Below, in pieces: positions 1-10,030 of a stretch of 64,000 bases of DNA. Origin of the DNA: Microbacterium sp. (GTDB taxonomy: Bacteria; Actinomycetota; Actinomycetes; Actinomycetales; Microbacteriaceae). The position numbers and the translations under genes were made by a program. Position 1 is the first letter of the stretch. Every line of letters starts with the position of its first letter. Below the pieces are notes generated by a model that ran no database searches, was not told the origin of the DNA, and saw only the letters and a program-made list of their open reading frames with translations. Location of the stretch: NCBI GenBank assembly GCA_031277885.1, contig JAITLM010000029.1, positions 1 to 64,000 of the forward strand, given 5' to 3'.

Positions 1-194
1 GCCCGGGCTTCATTACGCGACGGTCTCCCGGCCGGGGCCCGAGTCTCGCGGAAAGGGAGGCAACCCCGCGGAACCAACAGACGCATCAGTTCTTGACTGA
101 ACAGCGGATTATTACTCCGGGTAGATCGCGGACTCGGCCGGTAAGCGACTTGCGTCTGGTGGGGGAGTTAGCGTTAGCCGGTGATGGGGGCGCT

Positions 195-980
195 TCAGAA
201 AAGCGTGCGGAACGGGGACTGAACGCTGAGTCCTCCGTCCACGGCGAGAGTCTGCCCTGTGATGAAGGATGAGTCGTCCGAGCACAGGAATGCGAGCGCG
301 GCAGCGATGTCAGAGGGTTCGCCTACTCTTTCGAGGGGGTAGGCAGGAGATAGATGGTCGGGGCCTCCCTGGTCATCCCACACGCGTGTGCGGGTCGTAC
401 CCGGGGATAGGGCGTTGAATCTCAAGCCCGCCGGGCCGTATTGGGCAGCGAGGTTGGCCACCAGCGGGCTAAGTCCCGCCTTTGCCGCTGAGTAGGGTTC
501 GCTGCCCAGGGCGAGCGAGGCGTTGATGGAGCTCACCACGGCGAAAGCCGATCCGGGGCTCTCAGCGTCTTTACGTTTCAGGAGCGGGATGAAGGCTCGC
601 AGGACGCGCACCGGCCCAAGAAGGTTGAGCTCGAACATCAGCCGCCAGGTCGCGTCATCGATCGTCTCGAACCCGCCATGTTCGACATCTCCGCCCGCCA
701 CGTGCGCGATCGCGTGAAGTGTGCTCACGCGGGAGGAAACGAGGACGAGGGCTCGGTCGACGGACTCTTGGTCGAGGACATCGATTGGAAGGCCAAGGTG
801 CCCGCCGCCGGGGAGTTCCGCGGCACGTTCCTCGGGGCCGGCTGATGGAAGGTCGGCGACGGCGACTCGGCCGCCTTCGTCCGCGATTCGTTGGGCAGTT
901 GCCCATCCGATTCCGCTCGCACCACCGACAACGAGCACCGTACGCTGCTCGAAACGACCATGGCTTGTACTGGGCCTCAT
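195..980 (-). CDS. SDR family NAD(P)-dependent oxidoreductase
   Basis: A 261-residue classical short-chain dehydrogenase/reductase, cytosolic, substrate unknown. The dinucleotide-binding GGASGIG loop is at residues 19-25. The structural Asn is N119, and the catalytic Ser-Tyr-Lys set is S151, Y163 and K167 (YSAAK). The late PG motif and the C-terminal GGLSV of classical SDRs are also present, and the length is normal for the family. The usual NNAG motif reads HVAGG. The gene stands alone: nothing recognisable lies upstream in the window, and 421 nt without a clear gene follow on its promoter side. The ATG at 980 is chosen because the glycine loop falls at the usual distance from it. Confidence 0.85.
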   Translation of the reverse strand: MRPSTSHGRFEQRTVLVVGGASGIGWATAQRIADEGGRVAVADLPSAGPEERAAELPGGGHLGLPIDVLDQESVDRALVLVSSRVSTLHAIAHVAGGDVEHGGFETIDDATWRLMFELNLLGPVRVLRAFIPLLKRKDAESPGSAFAVVSSINASLALGSEPYSAAKAGLSPLVANLAAQYGPAGLRFNALSPGTTRTRVWDDQGGPDHLSPAYPLERVGEPSDIAAALAFLCSDDSSFITGQTLAVDGGLSVQSPFRTLF

Positions 981-1401
981 GGGAAAAGGCTCCCACGAGG
1001 ATGAGCGCAGCTCAATCTGTGGGGGATCCGACTGAACAGAGACTAGTGTCGCTCGTAGTTGACATAATGTTGATTATCAGCGATATCGCACCAAGGGCGC
1101 TGGCACCATCGAAACCGTGCCGATCACGCTCTGCCGCCTCGCGATCACACCACCACACTGATCCAACGCCCCGCGGACGCCGCATCAACGCCCACGAGGC
1201 GTCCGACGAGGCTCAGCTGTTCGAGTTTCCGACGCGACCGCGCCTGCAGGAGTAGCCGGTTGGTCCGCGCGCGGGCTCGCGCGAGCCGAGGAACGGGATC
1301 GCGTCCTCGCCCGGACGGAGGTCCTCCCTGAGACACTCCACGTGTGGACCAACGCGAGAAGCTGACATAACGGATGCTCTCCCGTTATCGCCCGCTGCCA
1401 T
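981..1401. other. Intergenic stretch without a credible gene
   Basis: This 421-nt gap separates the start of the SDR gene from the 3' end of the SpoU-type methyltransferase gene. Short open frames occur here on both strands, but they read as Arg/Pro/Ser-rich low-information peptides typical of chance frames in GC-rich DNA. The patch at 1055-1090 is unusually AT-rich for the window. It holds TTGACA (1059-1064), two similar TTGA-led words in tandem and the palindrome GCGATATCGC (1080-1089). It may be an operator or promoter for the SDR gene. On the minus strand TAGTCT (1040-1045) could be a -10, but no good -35 accompanies it. Confidence 0.4.
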
Positions 1402-2220
1402 TCACCGGGCCGAGGCCCGCTGCCTCGCCGCCTCGTAGAGCATGAGCGTGGCGGCGTTCGAAGCGTTCAGAGAACTCGCCGAACCGCTCATCGGCACGCG
1501 AACCATCACGTCGGCGGCGTCGCGCCAACCGCGGGCCAGCCCGGTGGTCTCGTTGCCGATCAGGACGAGCGACGGCTGAGTGAAGTCGTAGTCCCAGACA
1601 TCGACGTCGCCATGTTCGTCCGTCGCGACCAGCGTGAGCGGCGTCCCCTGGGCGCGCACCTCGTGCACCCAGTCGAATACCGGACCACCTGAGGCCGTCC
1701 TGATGACGGGCGTCGCGAACAGCGAGCCCGTTGAGGCGCGGACAGACTTCGGATCGTAGGGATCCGCCGCGTGTCCGGAGACGATCAGGCCGTGCCCACC
1801 CAGAGCGTCCATCGACCGCAAGATCGATCCGATGTTGCCCGGCTGGGTCGGACGGTCGAAGACCATCCCCAGGAAGTCGTGCGGCACCGGAATCCGCGAA
1901 AGCTCGTCCTCTGGCATTGCCACCACGGCGATGATCTCGGTGGCCCCCTCGTCCTTGTCCGCGAGTTCAGCGAGGAGCGCAGGACTCATCGCGATCGTCT
2001 CCGGCGCCTGCTGCACCACCTCGCGCGCCCAGGGCGACAAGGATCGCTCCGCGTCATGGATCACGGTGAGGATCGTCCAGCCGTGCTCGATCGCCTGCGA
2101 GATAGGGCGCACTCCCTGCACGACGAAGCGGTGTTCGCGCAGCCGATGGTTGCGATTGCGGGTCAGTGCCTCGAGCAGTTGGAACCGCGAATTGCGCGTC
2201 GAGATCCGAAGGTCTGCCAT
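1402..2220 (-). CDS. TrmH/SpoU family RNA 2'-O-methyltransferase
   Basis: A 272-residue SPOUT-superfamily methyltransferase that should transfer methyl from SAM to a ribose 2'-OH in rRNA or tRNA. All three SpoU motifs are present: motif 1 with PGNIGSILR in the middle, motif 2 as LIGNETTGL, and motif 3 as MSGSASSLNASNA near the C-terminus, which forms the knotted SAM site. The N-terminal part (RNHRLREHRFVVQG) resembles the RNA-binding substrate domain of this family. I chose the ATG at 2220 because it follows a GGGGAAG ribosome site. The open frame extends upstream, but only into the end of the UvrA-like gene. The start lies 10 nt after that gene's stop, so the two are probably co-transcribed. 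The target nucleotide cannot be read from sequence. Confidence 0.85.
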   Translation of the reverse strand: MADLRISTRNSRFQLLEALTRNRNHRLREHRFVVQGVRPISQAIEHGWTILTVIHDAERSLSPWAREVVQQAPETIAMSPALLAELADKDEGATEIIAVVAMPEDELSRIPVPHDFLGMVFDRPTQPGNIGSILRSMDALGGHGLIVSGHAADPYDPKSVRASTGSLFATPVIRTASGGPVFDWVHEVRAQGTPLTLVATDEHGDVDVWDYDFTQPSLVLIGNETTGLARGWRDAADVMVRVPMSGSASSLNASNAATLMLYEAARQRASAR

Positions 2221-2230
2221 CGTCTTCCCC

Positions 2231-4585
<2,355 letters not shown>

Positions 4586-4634
4586 CGGCGTGCGGCTCCG
4601 TATCGTGCGGTAGAGGGGGCGGGACAAAAGAATA

Positions 4635-4666
4635 GCGGTGCCCGCCGACGCAGGGCCGGGCACCGC
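4635..4666 (-). terminator. Rho-independent terminator of the VOC gene
   Basis: A 10-bp GC-rich stem (4635-4644 with 4657-4666) closes a 12-nt loop, 7 nt after the VOC stop. Read on the minus strand it is followed by ATTCTTTTGT, a T-rich tail. It isolates the VOC gene from the UvrA-like gene downstream. Confidence 0.75.
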
Positions 4667-4673
4667 AGAGCGA

Positions 4674-5084
4674 TCAGGCGACCTGCTGCAGACGGATCAT
4701 GTTGCCCGCCGGGTCGCGGAACGCGCAGTCGCGGATCCCGTAGGGCTGGTCGATCGGCTCCTGCACGACGTCTGCCCCGCGCGCCTCGATCTCGGCGAAG
4801 GCGGCGTCCACGTTCTCCGTGGCGAGGACGACGCCGCCGAAGCTGCCCTTCGCCATGAGCTCGAGGATCGTGCGCCGCTCCTCATCGTTGATGCCGGGAT
4901 CCACCGCGGGGGGCGTGAGCACGATGGAGGTGTCGGGCTGGTTCGCCGGCCCGACCGTGAGCCAGCGCATCTGCTGGTAGCCGACGTCCTTGCGGAGCTC
5001 CCAGCCGAGCACGTCGCGATAGAAGCGGAGCGACTCCTCCGCGTCGGTGTGCGGAAGGAAGCTGGCGTTGATCATGATGTCCAT
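4674..5084 (-). CDS. VOC family protein (glyoxalase/bleomycin resistance fold)
   Basis: A 136-residue vicinal-oxygen-chelate domain protein with the typical two beta-alpha-beta-beta-beta halves. The N-terminal half contains the SLRFYRDVLGWE signature and the C-terminal half contains FRDPAGNMIRL. Members include glyoxalases, dioxygenases and antibiotic-binding proteins, and the substrate cannot be told here. I place the start at the ATG at 5084 rather than the in-frame GTG 9 nt upstream, because a TAGCGT -10 hexamer (5092-5097) ends 7 nt before this ATG and covers part of that GTG, suggesting a leaderless mRNA. An AraC-type regulator gene ends 10 nt upstream on the same strand and may control it. 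Confidence 0.82.
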   Translation of the reverse strand: MDIMINASFLPHTDAEESLRFYRDVLGWELRKDVGYQQMRWLTVGPANQPDTSIVLTPPAVDPGINDEERRTILELMAKGSFGGVVLATENVDAAFAEIEARGADVVQEPIDQPYGIRDCAFRDPAGNMIRLQQVA

Positions 5085-5091
5085 GCCGCTC

Positions 5092-5097
5092 ACGCTA
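5092..5097 (-). promoter_or_regulatory. Putative -10 hexamer of leaderless VOC gene
   Basis: TAGCGT on the minus strand, 7 nt before the ATG at 5084, with no ribosome-binding site between. It is one member of the TAnnnT-N6/7-start set described in the findings. Confidence 0.5.
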
Positions 5098-5532
5098 CGC
5101 CGGAGGATCCTGCGGTGCTTCTCGATTCCTGATCGGTCTCGTCGCCTGCTTCTCGATCCACGACGGGATACCGGGGCCCAGCCCGGGATCGGCGCGGTAC
5201 CGGCTCGGCGAGACGCCCACGAGCTCCGAGAAACGGGTGCTGAACGTGCCCAGCGACTGGAAGCCCACCGCGAAGCACGCTTCCGTCACCGAGACGTCGC
5301 CCCGGCGCAGCAGCGCCATCGCACGTTCGATCCGGCGCGTCATCAGATAGGAGTACGGGGGCTCGCCGTACACGAGCTTGAACTGCCTGCTGAGATGCCC
5401 CGCGGACATGTGCACGCCTGCCGCCAGCGCCTCGACGTCGAGCGGCTGCGCGTACTCGCGGTCGATGCGATCCCGTACCGTCCTCAGGGCCGCGAGGTCG
5501 CGCAGGCGATCGTCGTCGGCGGCCGAGGTCAT
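5095..5532 (-). CDS. AraC-family transcriptional regulator, DNA-binding domain only
   Basis: A 145-residue protein that is essentially one AraC-type double helix-turn-helix domain. The first HTH lies around LDVEALAAGVHMSAGHLSR. The second lies around SVTEACFAVGFQSLGTFSTRF, followed by the hallmark GVSPSRYR. There is no separate ligand-binding domain, so it resembles the small SoxS/MarA-like branch in architecture. The frame continues 30 codons upstream of the chosen ATG (5532), but those residues look non-coding. The gene lies just upstream of the VOC gene on the same strand, and the stop is 10 nt from the VOC start. The HdeD-like gene is divergent. Confidence 0.82.
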   Translation of the reverse strand: MTSAADDDRLRDLAALRTVRDRIDREYAQPLDVEALAAGVHMSAGHLSRQFKLVYGEPPYSYLMTRRIERAMALLRRGDVSVTEACFAVGFQSLGTFSTRFSELVGVSPSRYRADPGLGPGIPSWIEKQATRPIRNREAPQDPPA

Positions 5533-5602
5533 CCCCCGATCCTCGCACGGCCGAGAGGGACACGGCTGCTCCCCATTGCGGGCGCGGTCACAGCCGCCGC
5601 TG

Positions 5603-5608
5603 TACAGT
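5603..5608 (+). promoter_or_regulatory. Putative -10 element of the HdeD-like gene
   Basis: TACAGT, about 47 nt before the ATG at 5655. The transcript would carry a leader containing the GAAAGGG ribosome site. The -35 is not clear. Confidence 0.35.
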
Positions 5609-5654
5609 GAGGGCATCCCCAACTCCCAGGGATTACTCAGAAAGGGCCATCCCC

Positions 5655-6239
5655 ATGTCCGAAGCAGTTGCCGGAGCGAAGAGCCTCGTGAAGTCGCTTC
5701 GAGTGTTCCTCGCCGTCTCCGGCGTCATCGCCCTCATCGCGGGCATCGTCATGCTGGTGTGGCCGGTCAAGACCGCGTTCGTCCTCACCGGCATCATCGC
5801 CGCCTATCTGATCGTCGCCGGCGTCGTGTACGTCGGACTCGGCATCTTCAGCGCCGGGAAGTCGGGATGGGCCCGCCTGGGGCACATCCTGCTCGGCGTG
5901 CTGTACGTCGTGGCCGGCGTGATCGCGTTCACGAACATCCAGACCGCCGCGGTCGCCTTCGCGCTCGTGACGGTGATCTTCATCGGCGTGAGCTGGATCT
6001 TCGACGGCGTCGTTTCGCTCACGCTCATGGGCACCGACGGCTCGAAGACCTGGACGCTGCTGTACGCGCTGCTCAGCATCGTCGCGGGCATCGCCGTGAT
6101 CAGCCTGGGCCTCGCCGCGGTGACGTTCTTCTGGCTGTTCCTGGCGATCTCGCTCGTCGTCCTCGGGATCGCGCAGATCGTCCGCGCGATCACGATCGGC
6201 AAGGACGCGAAGGCCGCGGCTGCCGCCGCCGGAATCTGA
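5655..6239 (+). CDS. HdeD/DUF308-family membrane protein
   Basis: A 194-residue integral membrane protein with about six hydrophobic helices arranged as three similar pairs, as in HdeD (DUF308), an acid-stress membrane protein in enterobacteria. Segments such as VFLAVSGVIALIAGIVMLVW, the ITGIIAAYLIVAGVVYVGLG-like second helix and the late IVAGIAVISLGLAAVTFF show the repeat. The short C-terminal tail is Lys/Ala-rich. The ATG at 5655 follows GAAAGGG by a normal spacing, and an in-frame start 16 codons upstream lacks such a site. The gene ends at a strong bidirectional terminator shared with the convergent SDR gene. A role in acid resistance is only inferred from the family name. Confidence 0.8.
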   Translation: MSEAVAGAKSLVKSLRVFLAVSGVIALIAGIVMLVWPVKTAFVLTGIIAAYLIVAGVVYVGLGIFSAGKSGWARLGHILLGVLYVVAGVIAFTNIQTAAVAFALVTVIFIGVSWIFDGVVSLTLMGTDGSKTWTLLYALLSIVAGIAVISLGLAAVTFFWLFLAISLVVLGIAQIVRAITIGKDAKAAAAAAGI

Positions 6240-6254
6240 TCCGAGCGCATCCCG

Positions 6255-6303
6255 CATACGAGAAGCGGCCCGGAGCCATGAGCTCCGGGCCGCTTCTCGT
6301 ATG
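6255..6303. terminator. Bidirectional terminator, 22-bp perfect stem
   Basis: The arms 6255-6276 and 6282-6303 are perfect inverted repeats around a 5-nt loop. The hairpin sits between the stops of the convergent HdeD-like and SDR genes, and serves both. Confidence 0.85.
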
Positions 6304-6313
6304 TCTTCGGGGA

Positions 6314-7078
6314 CTACTCCGCGACGAATCCGCTGACGTCGCCGATGAGCCGGGTGTGATCGGCCGGAACGGGCTCGACGGCGGCCTGGGCGACCTCTGC
6401 CGCGAACTCCGCGACGTTGTAGAGGCGTCCCGCCGACTCGCGCCGCTGCGAGATCGCGCCGGGGTTCGCCCGCTCCAGCAGGGTGGCGGTGATGGTGCCC
6501 TCGATCATGTCGCCGGACACGACGACGAACTCGACGCCCTGCTCCTCGATCGACGGGATCAGCTCGCGCAGCGCGTCCTCGCCCGCACGCTTGGAGAGCG
6601 CGACGGGCTCGTACTCCGGCATCGTCGGCGTGGTGCGGATGAAGTGCGCCTGGTGGCTGGTGACGAACACGATGCGGCCGCCCTCGCGCAGCAGCGGCAG
6701 CGCCGTCTGCAGCACGTTGACCTGGGCGTCGCGGTTGAGGCGCAGGGCGTAGTCCTCGCCCATGTTCGACTCCATGCCGCCGGAGGCGTTGAGGACCAGG
6801 ACGTCCAGGCCGCCGAACTCCGCCTTCACCGTGTCGAACATCTCGGCCACGGACGCGGGGTCCGTCAGGTCGGCGCCGACCACGAGGGCGCGGCGGCCGA
6901 GGGCGCGCACCTCGTTCGCGAGCTTCTCCGCGCGAGGGGCCTTGTTGCGGAAGTTGATCACGACGTCGGCGCCGGCTTCGGCGAAGTACCGGATCGTGTC
7001 GGCGCCGATCCCGCGGGAGGATCCGGTGACGAGGGCGACCTTGCCGGTCAGTGATTCGGCGGGAAGGATCTGAGACAC
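6314..7078 (-). CDS. Atypical SDR family oxidoreductase lacking the catalytic tyrosine
   Basis: A 254-residue Rossmann-fold protein of the SDR superfamily. The glycine loop TGSSRGIG is at 18-25, the acidic DL pair at 70-71, an NASGG version of NNAG at 97-101, and Asn at 121. Ser141 occupies the catalytic serine site and Lys163 the lysine site. The residue four before that lysine, normally the catalytic Tyr, is Val159 (GTC codon). The nearest Tyr is Y156, seven before the lysine. It may be a non-oxidoreductive or altered-chemistry SDR. The GTG start at 7078 follows AGGAGTCCCC, whereas longer in-frame extensions run into the divergent NfeD promoter region. Confidence 0.85.
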   Translation of the reverse strand: MSQILPAESLTGKVALVTGSSRGIGADTIRYFAEAGADVVINFRNKAPRAEKLANEVRALGRRALVVGADLTDPASVAEMFDTVKAEFGGLDVLVLNASGGMESNMGEDYALRLNRDAQVNVLQTALPLLREGGRIVFVTSHQAHFIRTTPTMPEYEPVALSKRAGEDALRELIPSIEEQGVEFVVVSGDMIEGTITATLLERANPGAISQRRESAGRLYNVAEFAAEVAQAAVEPVPADHTRLIGDVSGFVAE

Positions 7079-7127
7079 GGGGACTCCTCGAGAGGGTGCG
7101 CACGCGGCGCGCGGGTGGGACCAGATC

Positions 7128-7133
7128 ACCCTA
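7128..7133 (-). promoter_or_regulatory. Putative -10 of the atypical SDR gene
   Basis: TAGGGT on the minus strand, about 50 nt before the GTG at 7078, in the divergent gap with nfeD. Confidence 0.3.
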
Positions 7134-7188
7134 CCAATCCGCGTGATTCCGCGGCGCGTGACGCGGTCGCCCGGCGCGAACCGCATGG

Positions 7189-7194
7189 TAGGTT
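7189..7194 (+). promoter_or_regulatory. Putative -10 of the nfeD-SPFH operon
   Basis: TAGGTT, 19 nt before the ATG at 7214. The short leader contains AGAGGGGGCGG as ribosome site. Confidence 0.4.
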
Positions 7195-7213
7195 GGCAAA
7201 AAGAGGGGGCGGT

Positions 7214-7690
7214 ATGGATACGATCCTGCAGATGTTCCAGGACTGGGCGTGGATCGGCTGGCTGGTCCTCATGGTCCTGTTCTTCGTCATCGAGATCTTC
7301 ACTCTCGACATGACGTTCCTCATGCTCGGACTGGGCTCCGCCGTGGGCCTGCTGTCCACGCTCACCGGGTGGCCCGTCTGGGTGCAGGTGATCATCGCCG
7401 CCCTCGCAGCCGTGCTGCTGATCTTCCTGCTGCGGCCTCCGCTGCTGAGGCGCCTGCACCGCGGCGAGGACCAGACCCGGTCGAACGTCGACGCGCTGCT
7501 CGGCCTGCATGGCACCGTGCTGCTCGAGGTCACGACGCTCACCGGGCAGGTCAAGCTCAGTAATGGCGAGACGTGGACCGCCCGTCTCGCCTCGGATGCG
7601 CCCGTGATCGCGCCCCTCTCCCCCGGTGCCCCCGTGACGGTGTCGCGCATCGAGGGCGCCACCGCTTACGTCCGTTCCGCCCACGTCTAG
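7214..7690 (+). CDS. NfeD family membrane protein
   Basis: A 158-residue protein with two or three transmembrane helices (roughly residues 10-75), followed by a soluble C-terminal OB-fold domain of the NfeD type. In that domain the segment from LLGLHGTVLLEV to GETWTARL matches the NfeD C-terminal beta-barrel. NfeD proteins pair with SPFH proteins, and the next gene, 21 nt downstream, is exactly that. Together they are thought to organise membrane microdomains or assist membrane-protein quality control. The ATG at 7214 follows GAGGGGGCGG. The frame is open 33 codons further upstream but without protein-like sequence. Confidence 0.85.
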   Translation: MDTILQMFQDWAWIGWLVLMVLFFVIEIFTLDMTFLMLGLGSAVGLLSTLTGWPVWVQVIIAALAAVLLIFLLRPPLLRRLHRGEDQTRSNVDALLGLHGTVLLEVTTLTGQVKLSNGETWTARLASDAPVIAPLSPGAPVTVSRIEGATAYVRSAHV

Positions 7691-7711
7691 GAGAAACAGG
7701 AGCAGCCCTTC

Positions 7712-8722
7712 ATGGACAGCGCATCCTTCATCCCCACCGCCATCGGGTGGATCCTGGCGATCGCCGTCATCATCTTCGTGCTGGTGACGATCGCGCGATC
7801 GGTCAGGATCATCCCGCAGGCGACCGCCGGTGTCGTCGAGCGGCTCGGCAGATACCACAAGACCCTGATGCCGGGTCTGAACCTGCTCGTGCCGTTCATC
7901 GACCGCCTGCGCCCGCTCATCGACATGCGCGAGCAGGTCGTCTCGTTCCCGCCGCAGCCCGTGATCACCGAGGACAACCTGGTGGTCTCGATCGACACCG
8001 TCGTCTACTTCCAGGTGACCGACGCCCGGGCCGCGACCTATGAGATCGCGAACTACCTCGGCGCCGTCGAGCAGCTCACCACGACCACGCTCCGCAACGT
8101 GGTCGGCGGTCTGAACCTCGAGGAGGCGCTGACCAGCCGCGACAACATCAACGGCCAGCTGCGCATCGTGCTCGACGAGGCGACCGGCAAGTGGGGCATC
8201 CGCGTCGGACGTGTGGAGCTCAAGGCCATCGACCCGCCCGTCTCCATCCAGGACTCGATGGAGAAGCAGATGCGCGCCGAGCGTGACCGTCGTGCCGCGA
8301 TCCTGACGGCCGAGGGCACCAAGCAGTCGCAGATCCTCGAGGCCGAGGGTCAGCGGCAGGCGGAGATCCTCCGCGCCGAGGGTGAGAAGCAGGCGGCGGT
8401 GCTCCGCGCCGAGGGTGAGGCGGAGGCGATCCAGAACGTCTTCAACGCCATCCACCAGGGCCAGCCGGACGACAAGCTGCTCGCCTACCAGTACCTGCAA
8501 ATGCTGCCGAAGATCAGCGAGAGCGCATCCAGCAAGCTCTGGATCATCCCGAGCGAGTTCACCGAGGCCCTGAAGAACTTCGGTGGCGCGTTCACGCCGG
8601 GATCCGGCGGATCCACGCCGTTCACCCCGAAGGCGCCTGCGGCCGCCTCTGCGCCGACCACGCGCGCAGCCGCATCCGCGGCTGCCGTTCCCCCCGCGAC
8701 CGCTGCCGACGGCGCCGCGTGA
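7712..8722 (+). CDS. SPFH/Band 7 (stomatin-like) membrane protein
   Basis: A 336-residue protein with one N-terminal transmembrane helix (about residues 9-28), then a Band 7 domain beginning at QATAGVVERLGRYHKTLMPG and including the DMREQVVSFPPQPVITEDN and DTVVYFQVTD motifs of stomatins. A long charged coiled coil follows, with an eightfold-like AEG(Q/E)(R/K)QAEILRAEG repeat near residues 200-245. The tail is Ala/Pro/Thr-rich. Such proteins oligomerise on the inner face of the membrane and work with NfeD, encoded just upstream. A ribosome site GGAGAAACAGGAG precedes the ATG. The stop overlaps the GTG of the next gene by 4 nt, so translation is probably coupled. Confidence 0.9.
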   Translation: MDSASFIPTAIGWILAIAVIIFVLVTIARSVRIIPQATAGVVERLGRYHKTLMPGLNLLVPFIDRLRPLIDMREQVVSFPPQPVITEDNLVVSIDTVVYFQVTDARAATYEIANYLGAVEQLTTTTLRNVVGGLNLEEALTSRDNINGQLRIVLDEATGKWGIRVGRVELKAIDPPVSIQDSMEKQMRAERDRRAAILTAEGTKQSQILEAEGQRQAEILRAEGEKQAAVLRAEGEAEAIQNVFNAIHQGQPDDKLLAYQYLQMLPKISESASSKLWIIPSEFTEALKNFGGAFTPGSGGSTPFTPKAPAAASAPTTRAAASAAAVPPATAADGAA

Positions 8723-9492
8723 CGCACCCGTACTTCCAGGGTGCTTCGGCGCCGAGAGTCCTCGCTCACCGCGGTCTGGTGGGCGGGGACTCGTCTGTGT
8801 TCGACAACTCCGCCCTCGCGATCGCCGCTGCGGACGCCGCGGGTGCGGAGTACGTGGAGACCGACTGCCGGGCCACCGCCGACGGCGATGCCGTGCTCTT
8901 CCACGATGAGACCCTGCAGCGGCTGCTGGGCGATCCGCGGCCGGTCGCCGAGGTCACGACGGCCGAGCTGGCGAGGCTCTTCGCCGCGCACGGCGGGCTC
9001 CTCACCCTCGCGGAGGCCCTCGATTCGTTCCCGCTGCTGCGGTTCAACGTGGATGTGAAGGCGCTTGCGGCCGCAGAGGATGTCGGAAGAGCGGTCGCCC
9101 CGCACGCGCATCGGGTCCTTCTCACGAGCTTCGACGATCGCAACCGGCACGCGGCGCTGGCGGCCACCGTGAAGGCGGATGCGGATGTGGTTCCCGCCTC
9201 CTCCGGAGGCAGGAACGCGATCGCGCTGCTCCAGCTCGCCTCCGCCCTCCGCCTGCGGGGCTGGGCGCGGCGGATCCTGCGCGGGCTCGACGCCGTGCAG
9301 ATCCCCGAGCGCTTCGGTCCCCTTCGCGTCTTCACCCCCTCTCTCGTCCGCGCGGCGCATGACGCCGGCGTCGAGGTGCACGTGTGGACGATCAACGACC
9401 CGGAGCGCATGAGGGCTCTGGTCGCTGCCGGCGCCGACGGCATCGTCACGGACCGTGCGGACCTCGCCATCCGGACGCTGACGCCGCGCTGA
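8719..9492 (+). CDS. Glycerophosphodiester phosphodiesterase family protein
   Basis: A 257-residue TIM-barrel phosphodiesterase expected to split glycerophosphodiesters into glycerol-3-phosphate and an alcohol. The GDPD signature is complete: the first His in LAHRG near residue 17, the metal ligands in ETDCRATADGDAV, the second catalytic His in FHDETLQRL, NVDVK in the third strand, and the C-terminal VWTINDPERM segment. No signal peptide is visible, so it should act in the cytosol. It begins with GTG inside the stop of the SPFH gene (GTGA overlap), making it the third gene of the nfeD operon. The following 154 nt hold no gene. Confidence 0.88.
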   Translation: MTHPYFQGASAPRVLAHRGLVGGDSSVFDNSALAIAAADAAGAEYVETDCRATADGDAVLFHDETLQRLLGDPRPVAEVTTAELARLFAAHGGLLTLAEALDSFPLLRFNVDVKALAAAEDVGRAVAPHAHRVLLTSFDDRNRHAALAATVKADADVVPASSGGRNAIALLQLASALRLRGWARRILRGLDAVQIPERFGPLRVFTPSLVRAAHDAGVEVHVWTINDPERMRALVAAGADGIVTDRADLAIRTLTPR

Positions 9493-9646
9493 CATCCGAT
9501 CCCACGCGGAACAGGACTCGATCTCATCCCCCGCGTCGAGCGGCTTCGGGCTGGGTATCGACTGTGAAAGCCTTCATGGTTTGCCCCCTTCGCATCTTCT
9601 GCACAGGCCGGGCCGATATACCTGAGGGCGACGAGAGGACCACACA

Positions 9647-10030
9647 ATGGCAGATCGCAGCCTTAGAGGAATCCGACTCGGCGCCCAGAGCCTTCAGAGC
9701 GAAGAGGGCGTCGTCTTCATGGAACGCCAGCAGAGCGCATACACCTGCGACTCCTGCGGCCACGTGACCACGCTGATGTTCGCGGCCGACGCCGAGCCGC
9801 CGACCACCTGGGAGTGCCGCGCCTGCGGCGCCGAAGCCCGTCTGCAGGTCGACGGCAAGCCCGTCGAGATCGCGGAGGACGGCGACAAGGCCGGACGCAC
9901 CCACTGGGACATGCTGCTCGAGCGCCGTACCCGCGCCGAGCTCGAGGAGCTGCTGGAGGAGCGTCTCGCCTTCATCCGCGCGCGCCGTGGAGCCGGTGAG
10001 GATCCGACGCGAGAGCGGATCGGCGCCTAA
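9647..10030 (+). CDS. rbpA: RNA polymerase-binding protein RbpA
   Basis: A 127-residue actinobacterial transcription factor that binds the beta subunit and group 1/2 sigma factors and stabilises the open complex. The N-terminal tail begins MADRSLRG. A zinc-binding core has CDSCGH near residue 34 and CRACG near residue 57. A basic linker and the C-terminal sigma-interacting domain (HWDMLLERRTRAELEELLEERL) follow. The length is normal for the family. It is preceded by GAGAGGACCAC as ribosome site and by a 154-nt gap. Its last 4 nt overlap the end of the convergent lnt gene, so antisense transcription across the border is likely. Confidence 0.95.
   Translation: MADRSLRGIRLGAQSLQSEEGVVFMERQQSAYTCDSCGHVTTLMFAADAEPPTTWECRACGAEARLQVDGKPVEIAEDGDKAGRTHWDMLLERRTRAELEELLEERLAFIRARRGAGEDPTRERIGA

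Noticed and set aside
719..1255. Possible 178-codon gene reading away from the SDR gene
   Set aside because: It overlaps the SDR coding region antisense and then runs through low-information sequence. No start site or domain.
9493..9646. SigR-type promoter (GGAAT-N18-GTT) expected before rbpA
   Set aside because: Only GGTAT with GTT at a wrong spacing of about 20 is present. Not good enough to report as a site.
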